A stretch of DNA of 64,000 nucleotides, from contig JAXHUH010000352.1 of assembly GCA_034211175.1 (NCBI GenBank), forward strand, positions 93,226-157,225, written 5' to 3'. The number at the start of each line of letters is the position of its first letter. The first letter of the stretch is position 1. The position numbers were made by a program, and so were the translations under genes. This DNA comes from JAXHUH01 sp034211175. Its GTDB lineage: Bacteria; Actinomycetota; Acidimicrobiia; Acidimicrobiales; CAIXPF01. Positions 1 through 8,341 of the stretch are shown here, in pieces. The notes beneath the pieces were generated by a model. The model ran no database searches and had not been told where the DNA came from. It saw only the letters and a list, made by a program, of their open reading frames with translations.

Positions 1-2
1 GG

Positions 3-110
3 GCCATCCTCGACGCCACACGACGCGAGATCGACGTACGCCGCGCCCACGGCGGCGAGTACGGCTACACCGGCTACGTGCTGCGACGAGCGCAGCCGAG
101 CCGCCCCTGA
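3..110 (+). CDS. C-terminal fragment of a truncated protein
   Basis: An open frame enters from the left edge and ends at a TGA at 108-110, giving 35 residues. The visible end is charged, then Tyr/Gly-rich (EYGYTGYVLRR). Endings like this occur in some SAM-dependent methyltransferases, but the fragment is too short to assign. No start or domain is visible. The next gene lies on the opposite strand and converges with it. Confidence 0.45.
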   Translation, partial: AILDATRREIDVRRAHGGEYGYTGYVLRRAQPSRP

Positions 111-218
111 CGGCGGCCGGGGCGCACGAAACCGGCCGATGAACTGCGTCGGTGCGCACCCGCGGCGACCTCGGCAGCGCCCATCCCGCAGGCACGAGAG
201 GCGTTCGACGCGTCGGGA

Positions 219-1679
219 TCAGGCCGTCGGCGAGCCCGCCGGGTCGAAGCGGGCGAGGTCCCGGGCGACGGGGCCGGCCGGGCGCACCCAGCGGGGCTCG
301 ACGCCGTCGATGCGCCCCGGGTGGGGGCAGCGACGGACCGGGCCCCAGGCGGTGTCGACCGCGACGGTGTCGCGCTCGTCCCACTCGACGCCGGCGCCGT
401 CGAGGCCACCGGGCACGGGGAGCTCGAAGAGCAGGTCGGCCGTCGCGAGCAGGGATGCCCGGGTGTCGGTCACGACGCCGTCGCGCACCAGGTCGACCAG
501 CGACCGACCGACCGCGGCCGCGAGCAGGTAGCCGGTGGCGTGATCGAGCGCCTGCGCCGGCAGCGGGACCGGCCGGTCGGCGCCGCTCGCCGCCGCGCCG
601 GCCGCGGCGATGCCACACGCCATCTGCACGAGGCTGTCGAAGCCGCGCCGGTGGCGCCACGGCCCGCTCCAGCCCCAGGCGTCGAGCGTCGCGGTCACGA
701 TCGACGGGTTGATGCGCCGCAGCTCGGCGACGCCGTAGCCGAGCCCGTCGAGGGCGCCGGGACGGAGGCCGCTGACCACCACGTGGGCGTCGGCGACCAG
801 GGCCTCGAACACGACCCGGTCGGCGTCGTCGCGCAGGTCGAGCCCGGCGCAGCGCTTGCCGACGGTCGTGTCGGCGAGCAGCGCGCCGACCTCCTCGAAG
901 CCCGGCGGGTCGATGCGCACGACGTCGGCACCCAGTGCGGCCAGGGTCCGGGTGCACACCGGCCCGGCGATCACCCGGGTCAGGTCGAGCACGCGCACAC
1001 CGGCGTACGGCAGACCCGGCCGGCCGAGGTCGACGGCGCGCCCGGCCGCCGCGGTGGCGCGCTCGACCAGCGGCGCGTCGGCGCCGGCCCGCCCGGCATC
1101 GGTCGCCCGCCACGTGGCCCGGTCCCGCAGGACGGCGGCGCATCCACCCGCGTCGACGACGGCGGTCTCGAGCTCGACCGCCGGCCAGCGGGCGACAGCC
1201 GCGCGGACGGCTTCGCGGTTCGCGTCCACCCCGAGGACCGAGAGCGCCGCGACACGATGGCTCGCGTAGTTCGTGTGCAGCCGGATCCACCCATCGGCCG
1301 CTTCGTAGACGCCGGCGACCGGGTCCCAGATCGGCGGGCGCTCCCAGCCGATCGGCTCGAGCAGCGACTCGCTGCGAAACGCCGCGGCCGCGGCCCGACG
1401 GTCGACCTCGACGGAGGCGACCTCGGCCGAGCCGCCGGCGTCGGCCCGGACGGCGGCCAGCTCGGCCGCGGCCAGGTTGGCCACCGCCACCGACGCCGCG
1501 GACAGTGCACCGACGTCGAACACCGACGGCAGCAAGCGCCGGGGCCCGTGCCAACGGAGCCGGTCGATCAGCTCGCCGTCCCCGCCGAGCGCTCGCCACA
1601 GCTCGGCTGCCAGGGCGGCGGTGGTCCCCGCGTCGCCGGCGCCGCTCGGGGCGTCGGGCCCGGTCGCCGGGCCGGTCAC
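219..1679 (-). CDS. CaiB/BaiF-family CoA transferase, unusual domain order
   Basis: Probable class III CoA transferase, moving CoA between acyl-CoA and a free acid. The family signature LDLTRVIAGPVCTRTLAALG, normally near the N-terminus, lies at residues ~231-250 of 486. It is followed by the GLGY stretch and a candidate catalytic Asp (~379, LDHATGYL). The first ~220 residues resemble the family's C-terminal half (DGWIRLHTNY around 130). The halves therefore look swapped or partly duplicated compared with the ~400-residue canonical enzyme. Its start overlaps the stop of the upstream mycothiol-family gene by four bases (1676-1679), so the two are probably co-translated. The substrate is unknown. 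Confidence 0.85.
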   Translation of the reverse strand: MTGPATGPDAPSGAGDAGTTAALAAELWRALGGDGELIDRLRWHGPRRLLPSVFDVGALSAASVAVANLAAAELAAVRADAGGSAEVASVEVDRRAAAAAFRSESLLEPIGWERPPIWDPVAGVYEAADGWIRLHTNYASHRVAALSVLGVDANREAVRAAVARWPAVELETAVVDAGGCAAVLRDRATWRATDAGRAGADAPLVERATAAAGRAVDLGRPGLPYAGVRVLDLTRVIAGPVCTRTLAALGADVVRIDPPGFEEVGALLADTTVGKRCAGLDLRDDADRVVFEALVADAHVVVSGLRPGALDGLGYGVAELRRINPSIVTATLDAWGWSGPWRHRRGFDSLVQMACGIAAAGAAASGADRPVPLPAQALDHATGYLLAAAVGRSLVDLVRDGVVTDTRASLLATADLLFELPVPGGLDGAGVEWDERDTVAVDTAWGPVRRCPHPGRIDGVEPRWVRPAGPVARDLARFDPAGSPTA

Positions 1680-2362
1680 GCTCGGGCGCCCGTGCCGAAC
1701 ACCGAGAACCGGGGATCGAGCCCGCCGCGCCCGGTGAGGCCGAACAGCAGCTCACGGGGCTCCCCCACGCGAACGGCGAGGTCGGCCACGACGTGGAGCG
1801 CGACCGCCGCCGCATCGCCCGGCACGTCGCGGCGGGTCCCGGTGGCCACCCCGACGTCCTCGGCGTGCACCACGAGCTCGACGATGCGCGACGGGAGGTA
1901 GTCGACCAGGCGCATCACGCCGGCCGGGGTCGCGACCGGGGCGTCGTCCGGCGCGGCCGCCACCGCGGCCACCGCCTCGTCGAGGAGCTGCTCCAGCCCG
2001 GCGACCGGGTCGTCGCCGAGCTCGGCCGCTGCGGCGCGGGCCCGCTCGGCGATGGAGGCCGGGTCGACGTGGGCGGACCGGAACACGGCCGGGTAGTAGT
2101 CGAACGCGTGGGCCACGTCGACCGCGCGGCCCCGTCCGGCGTCGAGGTAGACGACAACGGTCCGCAGGGCCCGGCCCGCATGCCCGACGAGGTCGTGCAA
2201 CGTCCAGGTCCCGAGCGCCGGCGCGTGCCAGGCGGCCTCGTCGATGCCGCCGAGTGCGGCGACCGTGGCGACGAGGTGGCGACCGGCCGACCCGAACGCG
2301 CCCCGCACGGCACGACCCTCGAAGCGAACGACCTCGGCATCGAGCACCCGGACCTGCGGCAT
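1676..2362 (-). CDS. Maleylpyruvate-isomerase/DinB-family mycothiol-dependent protein
   Basis: A 228-residue protein of the actinobacterial MDMPI/DinB fold. The N-terminal half has WTLHDLVGHAGRAL, matching the family's helical metal-binding element. LPSRIVELVVHAEDV (about 165-180) matches the second conserved helix. Members isomerise or conjugate substrates using mycothiol and a divalent metal; the substrate here is not evident. I chose the ATG at 2362 over an upstream in-frame ATG at 2455, which would run the coding region through the palindromic sequence at 2447-2463 and add a poor leader. It is translationally coupled to the CoA transferase. Confidence 0.75.
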   Translation of the reverse strand: MPQVRVLDAEVVRFEGRAVRGAFGSAGRHLVATVAALGGIDEAAWHAPALGTWTLHDLVGHAGRALRTVVVYLDAGRGRAVDVAHAFDYYPAVFRSAHVDPASIAERARAAAAELGDDPVAGLEQLLDEAVAAVAAAPDDAPVATPAGVMRLVDYLPSRIVELVVHAEDVGVATGTRRDVPGDAAAVALHVVADLAVRVGEPRELLFGLTGRGGLDPRFSVFGTGARA

Positions 2363-2446
2363 CGCACCACTCCCCCTGTCGACCTCTCGACGACGCCCGG
2401 CACGGACGTCAGGGCGATCTTCACCTCCGCGGCTCAGGTGGTCAAC

Positions 2447-2463
2447 ATTGATCAATGATCAAT
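2447..2463. promoter_or_regulatory. AT-rich palindromic operator candidate
   Basis: ATTGATCAAT (2447-2456) is a perfect 10-bp palindrome, overlapped by a second TGATCAAT copy (2456-2463). It lies ~85 bp upstream of the mycothiol-enzyme/CoA-transferase operon, in an otherwise GC-rich stretch. The layout suggests a dimeric repressor site; no regulator gene is adjacent. Confidence 0.4.
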
Positions 2464-2866
2464 GCGGGCGCGTTGGCGCGCGCGACAGAACCGGCGGTGT
2501 CGAAACGCCCAGCGAACTCACAGGTGTCGCCGAGGGCCCTCCCAGGCGCGTCCACCAACGTGGTGAACACACCGATCAGGTGATGCCCCGGTCGGCCGAG
2601 GATCGCTGCCCGCTCCCCATCAGCGCCGCCCCGCTGCGACGGCGGGCAACGAACCCTCCCCCGCCTCGGCCGGCCTCGGCACGGGGCGCCCGGCGAGTTC
2701 TCCGCCCGCCGGGCGCCCTCTGCGGACCATGCCGCGCGTCGATCGACGGGCGCGACCGGCACCGTGGTGTGGCCCGGCGACACGGGCGGCGACCGTTCCG
2801 GTCAGCGAGCGGAGCGGCCGGGTGCGACCGCAGGCGGCGTCCCGGCGAACCGGCCCACCGCAGGCG
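2464..2866. other. Intergenic stretch without convincing gene
   Basis: About 400 bp between the MDMPI operon promoter and the small membrane-protein gene. Several frames are open because of the high GC, but none shows a plausible ribosome site, a hydrophobic or domain-like composition, or a recognised motif. I see no hairpin or RNA gene here. Confidence 0.5.
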
Positions 2867-3028
2867 TCAGGCGACGCTCTCGGGGTCCGTGCGGTCGGAG
2901 AGCCGGCTCATGGACTCGCGGACCCAGCCGCCGGTGCGGATGGCGGTGGCCACGATCGACGCGAGCCCGACGGCGAAGACCGCGAGCGGGACGCGGCCGT
3001 AGCGCTGCCACCAGACGAAGCGGCTCAT
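2867..3028 (-). CDS. Small single-pass membrane protein
   Basis: A 53-residue hypothetical protein. Residues ~1-10 (MSRFVWWQRY) form a basic/aromatic cap. One hydrophobic segment follows (~12-31, VPLAVFAVGLASIVATAI), then a polar acidic tail. The ATG at 3028 was preferred to an upstream in-frame ATG at 3163 because the intervening residues are an Arg/Pro-rich string typical of non-coding GC-rich DNA. The family is not recognised. It may be an accessory or regulatory membrane peptide. Confidence 0.45.
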   Translation of the reverse strand: MSRFVWWQRYGRVPLAVFAVGLASIVATAIRTGGWVRESMSRLSDRTDPESVA

Positions 3029-3297
3029 GCGGTCGGCCGGGCGGGAAGGCGACGACGCACGGCGAGCGCTTCGCCGGCGGTCGTGGCGGGTGAGCGGCCT
3101 GTCGTTCGGAGGTCGGTGACGGGCAGGCGCATCGTGCGGCTCCTGGTCGGCTTTCACCAGCATTCCACGCGCGTACCCCCAGGTCGTCGCACCCCCTGGG
3201 TGAGCATCGTCCCACCCGATCGCTCCATGTGGGTGAGTGCGCGCCCGAGGTGCCGTTCAGGCGAACTCGCTGCCGGCTGCGCCGGTGGTTCGGCCTC

Positions 3298-3669
3298 TCA
3301 GGGGTAGGTCCGCAGCTCCACCCGGTTGCCCGCCGGGTCCCGCACGTAGATCCCGCGACCGACGCCGCGGGCGCCGAAGAGGTCCGACGGGCCCGACTCG
3401 ACCTCGAACCGACCCGACGCCGCGAGCTCGTCGAGGTCCACGTCGGTGACCACGAGGGCGACGTGGTCGGCGTTCTCGCCCGTCCTCGGCCCCTCGGCGA
3501 GGTCGATGATGGTGGCGTCGTTCACCCGCACCGACACGAACGGGACGGTGCCGGCGCGCCACTCGTCGAGCCGCACCGGCTCGAGCCCGAGCTCGTCGCG
3601 GTACCACGAGACGGTCTTCTCGACGTCGGGCACCCGCCAGACGATGTGGTCGATCCCCGTCACCCGCAT
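3298..3669 (-). CDS. Glyoxalase/VOC-superfamily protein
   Basis: A 123-residue single VOC protein made of two βαβββ modules. GIDHIVWRV near residue 5 supplies the first metal-ligand His. DHVALVV (about 68-74) begins the second module, and NRVELRTYP at the C-terminus supplies the terminal Glu ligand. VOC enzymes include glyoxalase I, fosfomycin-type thiol transferases, epimerases and extradiol dioxygenases. At one module it would act as a dimer. The specific reaction cannot be told from sequence. The start is the ATG at 3669. Confidence 0.8.
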   Translation of the reverse strand: MRVTGIDHIVWRVPDVEKTVSWYRDELGLEPVRLDEWRAGTVPFVSVRVNDATIIDLAEGPRTGENADHVALVVTDVDLDELAASGRFEVESGPSDLFGARGVGRGIYVRDPAGNRVELRTYP

Positions 3670-3824
3670 GTCGAGCTCCCTCCCTCGGAGGCCACCGATC
3701 GCCGCCGGCGCGCCGTCACCGCGGCGACGATACGCCCTCACCCCGCACCGGTGGCCAGCCGCCCCGCCTGCCGGCCGCCGGCCGGGCACGCTCCCCGTTC
3801 GGCCGGGTCACTATCGTGCGGCCG

Positions 3825-4550
3825 ATGACATGGTCGGGGGTGTCGGGCCCGCCGCGGCGACCGACGCCGCCTCGACGGCCCAGACGACGGGCGCGGGCAC
3901 TGCTCGTCGCGGTCCTGCTCGCCGCACCGACCGGCTGCGTGGGCGGCGACCGCGACGGAGCGACAGCGCCGACGGCGACGTCGGGAACGAGCACGTCGGA
4001 GACGACCGACCCGGGCACGGCGACACCCGCCACCACGACCACGGTGACGCCCGACGAGGCCGCGGCCGCGGCGACGGCGCTCTGCCCCGTGCTGCTCGAT
4101 CACCTCAGCGCCATCGGCGCGGCGTTCAACCGCGCCGCCGAGGACGTGGCGACGCTCGAGACCGGCGCCGACCGCCGGGTGCGCTGGATGGCGGCGCTCG
4201 ACGAGATGGAGCAGGACAACGCCGAGCTCCGGGACGCGCTCGACGGGCTCGACGGCGCCGGCGTCGCAGCGCTCGTCCCGATCGTGGCCGACGTCCGCGC
4301 CGGCGCCGACGCGTCCGACGACGTGCTCGACGACATCCGGGCGCTCTTCGACGAGGACCCGACGATCGACGACCAGCGCCACCAGATGCGCACCTCGCAG
4401 GTCATCGTGCGGGTCGAGAAGGTCATCAGCCGGGTCAGGCCGGAGATGAACGACTACGGCGACCCGGCGCTCAACGCCGCGTTCCGCGACCACGACAACT
4501 GTCGCAACGCGGTTCGCGAGGTCGACGACGGCGCCACGTCGGACCTGTAG
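3825..4550 (+). CDS. Putative lipoprotein of unknown function
   Basis: A 241-residue exported protein. A Pro/Arg-rich leader is followed by a hydrophobic core (ALLVAVLLAAPTGC) ending in a Cys that fits a relaxed lipobox. A Thr/Ser-rich low-complexity linker (about residues 45-75) leads to a mostly α-helical acidic domain with two Cys. The mature domain has no recognised family. An alternative GTG start lies nine bases upstream at 3816. It converges with the SRPBCC gene, leaving 7 bp between them. Confidence 0.6.
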   Translation: MTWSGVSGPPRRPTPPRRPRRRARALLVAVLLAAPTGCVGGDRDGATAPTATSGTSTSETTDPGTATPATTTTVTPDEAAAAATALCPVLLDHLSAIGAAFNRAAEDVATLETGADRRVRWMAALDEMEQDNAELRDALDGLDGAGVAALVPIVADVRAGADASDDVLDDIRALFDEDPTIDDQRHQMRTSQVIVRVEKVISRVRPEMNDYGDPALNAAFRDHDNCRNAVREVDDGATSDL

Positions 4551-4557
4551 GCCCCGC

Positions 4558-4989
4558 TCAGGCCGAGCGGGCGGTCTCGGCGGCGCGCTTGAGGCCGTCC
4601 GCCTCCTGGGCCATGTAACGCCGGCCCCGCCGACCGACCAGCAGTTCGAGCAACGGCACGAGGAAGCCGCGCTGGCTCATCGTGAGCGTGAGCCGGCACG
4701 ATGCCGGGCCGGTCGGGGTCACCACGTGGCTGGCGCGCACACGCACCCCCGCCGAGGACATCTCCCAGGTGAAGCCACGGCCCGGGTCCCACTCGGTGAT
4801 CTCCCAGGTCATCGCGGCCAGCTTCGGCTGGTCGATCCGGACCCGCGAGCCGACGCCGAGCTCTCCCTCGCCGAGGTGCTCCACGCTCGCCATCGACGGC
4901 GTCAGCTCCGGCAGCCGCTCCACGTCGGCGAGCACGTCCCACAGCCGCGACGCGCTCGCCGCGACATCGACCTCAACAGTGTGTTCCAC
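4558..4989 (-). CDS. SRPBCC-family (polyketide cyclase/START-like) protein
   Basis: A 143-residue SRPBCC protein. The N-terminal strand and helix (VEHTVEVDVAASASRLWDVL) plus VERLPELTPSM and the central WEITEWDPGRGFTWEM strands are typical of the START/Bet v1 hydrophobic-cavity fold. Such proteins bind or cyclise lipophilic ligands. I chose the GTG at 4989. Starting further upstream (TTG at 5025) would place the perfect inverted repeat 5001-5015 inside the coding region. It is divergent from the TetR gene at 5158 and probably repressed by it. Confidence 0.75.
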   Translation of the reverse strand: MEHTVEVDVAASASRLWDVLADVERLPELTPSMASVEHLGEGELGVGSRVRIDQPKLAAMTWEITEWDPGRGFTWEMSSAGVRVRASHVVTPTGPASCRLTLTMSQRGFLVPLLELLVGRRGRRYMAQEADGLKRAAETARSA

Positions 4990-5000
4990 GCTACCGAGTA

Positions 5001-5015
5001 TGTACCATTGGTACA
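5001..5015. promoter_or_regulatory. Perfect inverted repeat, probable TetR operator
   Basis: TGTACCA-T-TGGTACA is a perfect 7+1+7 inverted repeat, 11 bp upstream of the SRPBCC start and inside the divergent SRPBCC/TetR intergenic region. Position and symmetry fit autoregulation and repression by the TetR product of 5158-5784. Confidence 0.6.
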
Positions 5016-5157
5016 CTCTTGGCAACGGGACGTGGCGGACAGCGGACTCCGGTCATCCCGCGGCCGGGTCCTGCGAGCACGGCCGAGCCCGGTCCGAGCG
5101 GTCACCGTGCGGGCGACCGCCCGCACGGCTCGGACAGGGCGCGAAGATCTCGGGGCG

Positions 5158-5784
5158 ATGGCACGCAGCAGCAGCGACCAACCGGCAACGGCGGCGGGAG
5201 CAGGGCCGACGCCGTCGAGGCGCGACGACCTGCTCGCGAAGGCGGTGGCCCATGCCCTCGCCAACGGGGTGACCGACGTGAGCCTGCGCGAGCTGGCCCG
5301 GGAGCTCGGGACCAGCCACCGGATGCTCATCCACTACTTCGGGTCCCGTGAGGGGCTGCTGGTGGAGATCGTGCGCACCATCGAGGCCGACCAGCGCACC
5401 GCGCTCGCCGCCATGGTCGCCGAGGCCGACGGCGTCGACATCGCCGACCTGGCCGGGCGCTTCTGGGATCGTCTCACCGACCCGGCGCTCGACCGTGCCG
5501 AGCGCCTGTTCTTCGAGGTCTACGGGCAGGCGCTCCAGGGCCGGGCGTGGGCGACGCCGCTGCTCGACGGGATCGTCGACGACTGGGTCGACGCGTGGGT
5601 CCGCGGCCTGGTCGACGCGGGGTTCAGCGAGTCGGACGCCCGCGCCGAGGCCCGCCTCGGGGTCGCCGTGTCGCGGGGCCTGCTCCTCGACCTGCTCGCC
5701 ACCGGCGATCGCGCCGCCGTCGAGGGGGCGATGGATCGCTACCGAACCCACGTCGTGCGGACCCGCGCCGACGGAACCGCCTGA
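5158..5784 (+). CDS. TetR/AcrR-family transcriptional regulator
   Basis: A 208-residue regulator. The N-terminal helix-turn-helix is clear: VSLRELARELGTSHRMLIHY then FGSREGLLVEIV (about residues 40-75), the TetR pattern with the usual Tyr-Phe-x-Ser/Gly. The C-terminal ligand-binding domain is helical and not assignable to a ligand. It is divergent from an SRPBCC lipid-cavity protein, with the 15-bp inverted repeat between them, so a hydrophobic inducer is plausible. The start is the ATG at 5158, after a Ser-rich leader. Confidence 0.85.
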   Translation: MARSSSDQPATAAGAGPTPSRRDDLLAKAVAHALANGVTDVSLRELARELGTSHRMLIHYFGSREGLLVEIVRTIEADQRTALAAMVAEADGVDIADLAGRFWDRLTDPALDRAERLFFEVYGQALQGRAWATPLLDGIVDDWVDAWVRGLVDAGFSESDARAEARLGVAVSRGLLLDLLATGDRAAVEGAMDRYRTHVVRTRADGTA

Positions 5785-5802
5785 GCCGCGCCCGGCCGGG
5801 GG

Positions 5803-7242
5803 TCAGGGGACGATCGCGGCCTCGCGGGCCGTCGGCGCGCAGGAGCGGGCCCGGGCGGCGACGCGGCCGATGACCAGGATCGACGGCGACGGGTACGGCG
5901 AGCCCCGCTCCGCGAGCTCGGCCAGGGTCGAGACCGTGGACTCCTGGGTCTCGGTGCCGGCCCGGTGGACGACGGCGACCGGCTCCTCGGCGGGACGCCC
6001 GGCATCGAGGAGGCGTCGACCGACGGCGCCCGCGGTCGTCGCCGCCATCAGCACCACGATCGTGTCGGCCCCAGCGGCCACCGCCGCCCAGTCGTAGTCG
6101 TCATCGGCATGGGCGCGGTGGCCGGAGAGCACGAGCACCGAGGCGGCCTCGCCGCGATGGGTCACCGGGATCCCGGCGAGCGCGGCACCGGCCATCGACG
6201 ACGACAGGCCGGGCACCACCTCGCATGCGAAGCCGGCGGCGGTCACGGCGTCGAGCTCCTCGCCACCCCGGCCGAACACGAACGGATCGCCGCCCTTGAG
6301 TCGCACGACGTGGTCGCCGCGCCGGGCACGCTCGACGAGCAGGCGGGCGATCTCGTCCTGGTCGACGCCGTGGCCCTTCGCCTTGCCGACCGGGATCCGC
6401 TCCACCCCGACCGGCGCGAGCGTGAGCAGCTCGGGATCGGCCAGGCGGTCGTAGAGGATGACGTCGGCCGACGCGATGGCCCGGGCGCCGCGCACGGTGA
6501 TCAGGTCGGCGCCGCCGGGGCCGGCCCCGACGATCGTGACCCGGCCCTCGCGCAGCGGGGTCGGCGAGGCGAACTCGGCGACGAAGCGCCGGCGCAGCTC
6601 GCGCACCGCGCCGGTCCGGCCCGATCGGACGGCCTCGAGCCCGGGCTCGAGCAGCCGCTCGCGCCAGGCGCGGTAGTCGTAGCGGTACGCCCCGGCGTGG
6701 CGCAGCTCCCGGCGGGCGTCGGCCGCCTCTTCGAGCAGCTCACCGGTGCCGACCGGCAGCACCTCGTTGATCTGCTCGCGCAGGAACCGGGCGGCGGCCG
6801 GCGTCGCGCCGCTGGTGGTGATCGCGATCGTCGCCGGGCCGCGATGGATGGTGGCCGGCACGATGACGTCGCACAGCTCGGGGACGTCGACGACGTTGAC
6901 CAGCGCGCCGTGCCGGTGCCCCGCCCGGCGGACCTTCCGGTCCGACCTCGGCTCCGCCTCCGCGGCGACGACCAGGGCGCATCCACGGGCGTGACGCGGC
7001 CGGAAGCGACGGGCGTGCCACGTGATCTCGCCCCGCTCGGCCAGGTCGGCGAGCCGAGGGGTGAGCACGGGTGCCACGACCCGGATGCGAGCGCCGGTCG
7101 GCAACAGGGTCTCGATCTTGCCCTGCGCCACCTCGCCGCCGCCCACCACGAGGACCCGCCGGCCGGCGAGGTCCCATCCCACGAAGTAGCGGGGGTTGGC
7201 CGCGTGCCGTGAGCTCGCCTCGTGCCGGGGGTTGCCTGCCAT
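5803..7242 (-). CDS. cysG: Siroheme synthase: precorrin-2 dehydrogenase fused to uroporphyrinogen-III methyltransferase
   Basis: A 479-residue bifunctional enzyme making siroheme for the nitrite reductase encoded 5 kb away. The N-terminal Met8-like NAD domain has the Rossmann motif RRVLVVGGGEVAQGK (~28-42) and NVVDVPELCDVIVPA, which carries the dehydrogenase/chelatase Asp. A dimerisation segment follows. From ~235 the SUMT domain shows VTIVGAGPGGADLITVRG, the SAM-binding RLKGGDPFVFGRGGEE and PGLSSSMAGAALAGIPVTHRG. Length and order match CysG (~460 residues). It reads divergently from the HemD-like gene at 7396. The shared 153-bp promoter carries a GlnR-like box, consistent with nitrogen control. 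Confidence 0.93.
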   Translation of the reverse strand: MAGNPRHEASSRHAANPRYFVGWDLAGRRVLVVGGGEVAQGKIETLLPTGARIRVVAPVLTPRLADLAERGEITWHARRFRPRHARGCALVVAAEAEPRSDRKVRRAGHRHGALVNVVDVPELCDVIVPATIHRGPATIAITTSGATPAAARFLREQINEVLPVGTGELLEEAADARRELRHAGAYRYDYRAWRERLLEPGLEAVRSGRTGAVRELRRRFVAEFASPTPLREGRVTIVGAGPGGADLITVRGARAIASADVILYDRLADPELLTLAPVGVERIPVGKAKGHGVDQDEIARLLVERARRGDHVVRLKGGDPFVFGRGGEELDAVTAAGFACEVVPGLSSSMAGAALAGIPVTHRGEAASVLVLSGHRAHADDDYDWAAVAAGADTIVVLMAATTAGAVGRRLLDAGRPAEEPVAVVHRAGTETQESTVSTLAELAERGSPYPSPSILVIGRVAARARSCAPTAREAAIVP

Positions 7243-7346
7243 GGCGCCACCCTAGGAACGGAGGGGTCACCGGCAGGTCTCGTGGCCGTGACACATCCGT
7301 GAACCCCGCCGCACAGCCTGCGCACGCCGCTGTGAGACGTTGGCCC

Positions 7347-7373
7347 GTCACGAGCGGGCAACCCCGCCGAAAC
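7347..7373. promoter_or_regulatory. GlnR-type nitrogen-control box
   Basis: Three half-sites lie at exact 11-bp spacing: GTCAC (7347), GCAAC (7358) and GAAAC (7369), each separated by 6 bp. This fits the actinobacterial GlnR consensus GTnAC-n6-GnAAC. The box ends 22 bp before the HemD-like GTG start and lies in the divergent promoter shared with cysG. A weaker GTGAC-n6-GTGAA pair is at 7288-7303. Confidence 0.6.
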
Positions 7374-7395
7374 ATCCCGCTGGGACGCTGCACCG

Positions 7396-8247
7396 GTGGC
7401 CGATGCACCGCGACCGACCGCCACGAGGGCCGGGCCGCTCGACGGGATGACCGTCGGCGTCACCGCCGATCGCCGGGCCCACCAGCAGATCGAGATCCTC
7501 GAACGGCGGGGGGCGCGCGTCGTCTGGGGCCCGACCTTGCAGACGGCCGACCTCAGCCAGGACGAGGCGCTCACCGCACTCACGCGGCGGTTGATCGACG
7601 AGCCACCCGACGTGCTCGCCGTGCAGACCGGCCAGGGACTGGCGTGGTGGCACGAGGCGGCCGAGGCCCACGGCCTCGGCGGTCCGCTGGTGGCCGCGCT
7701 CGGTGACGTCACGATCCTGACCCGGGGGTCGAAGGCGACGAGCGCCGCCCGCCGGCTCGGCCTCGATGTCGCCTGGCAGGCACCCAACGAGCTGTCCACC
7801 GAGCTGTTCGAGCAGCTCGGCGGGATGGACCTGGCCGGCGCCACGGTGGCGGTCCAGCTCGACGGGGGCGAGGCCGTGCCGGCGGCGCTCGGCGACCTCG
7901 CCGGCTGCGAGGTGGTGCCGGTCGAGATCTACCGATGGCTGCTGCCCGACGACCCGTCGCCCGCCCACCGTCTCCTCGATGCGGCCACCGACGGCGCGCT
8001 CGACGCGGTCACGTTCACGGCGTCGCCCGCCATCCGGAACCTGCACCGCCTCGCCGACGCACGTGGCTCGACCGACGCGTTGGCCGAGGTCGCCGCCGAT
8101 GGCCTCCTCGCCGCATGTGTCGGCCCGGTGTGCGCGGCGACGGCCCGCGAGCTCGGATGGGCCGGCATCGTCGAACCGTCGAGGGCGCGCCTCGTGGCGA
8201 TGATCGACGAGCTGGGCCGCCACGGGGGCGGTGCCTCGGCGCCCTGA
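7396..8247 (+). CDS. Uroporphyrinogen-III synthase (HemD) family protein without DNA-binding domain
   Basis: A 283-residue HemD-fold protein. GMTVGVTADRRAHQQIEILE opens the first lobe. VDAVTFTASPAIRNL-type sequence (ALDAVTFTASPAI) and CVGPVCAATARELG are the conserved HemD elements of the second lobe. It is clearly paralogous to the HemD-winged-helix protein at 10242-11384 (shared GVTADRR, YRW.LPDD and VTFTA.PAI) but ends before any DNA-binding domain. It could make uroporphyrinogen III for siroheme, or act as a sensor partner. The start is GTG 7396, directly downstream of the GlnR-like box. Confidence 0.82.
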   Translation: MADAPRPTATRAGPLDGMTVGVTADRRAHQQIEILERRGARVVWGPTLQTADLSQDEALTALTRRLIDEPPDVLAVQTGQGLAWWHEAAEAHGLGGPLVAALGDVTILTRGSKATSAARRLGLDVAWQAPNELSTELFEQLGGMDLAGATVAVQLDGGEAVPAALGDLAGCEVVPVEIYRWLLPDDPSPAHRLLDAATDGALDAVTFTASPAIRNLHRLADARGSTDALAEVAADGLLAACVGPVCAATARELGWAGIVEPSRARLVAMIDELGRHGGGASAP

Positions 8248-8341
8248 CCATCGGAGCCCGGATCGGACCGGATCCGGTACGCGATGAGCGACCAGGTGGG
8301 GTCGGCGTCGTCCTCGCGTACCAGATCGGGACCGTCGCGTC

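Noticed and set aside
321..1901. Plus-strand open frame opposite the CoA transferase
   Set aside because: Its composition is low-complexity and the minus-strand frame has a recognised family.
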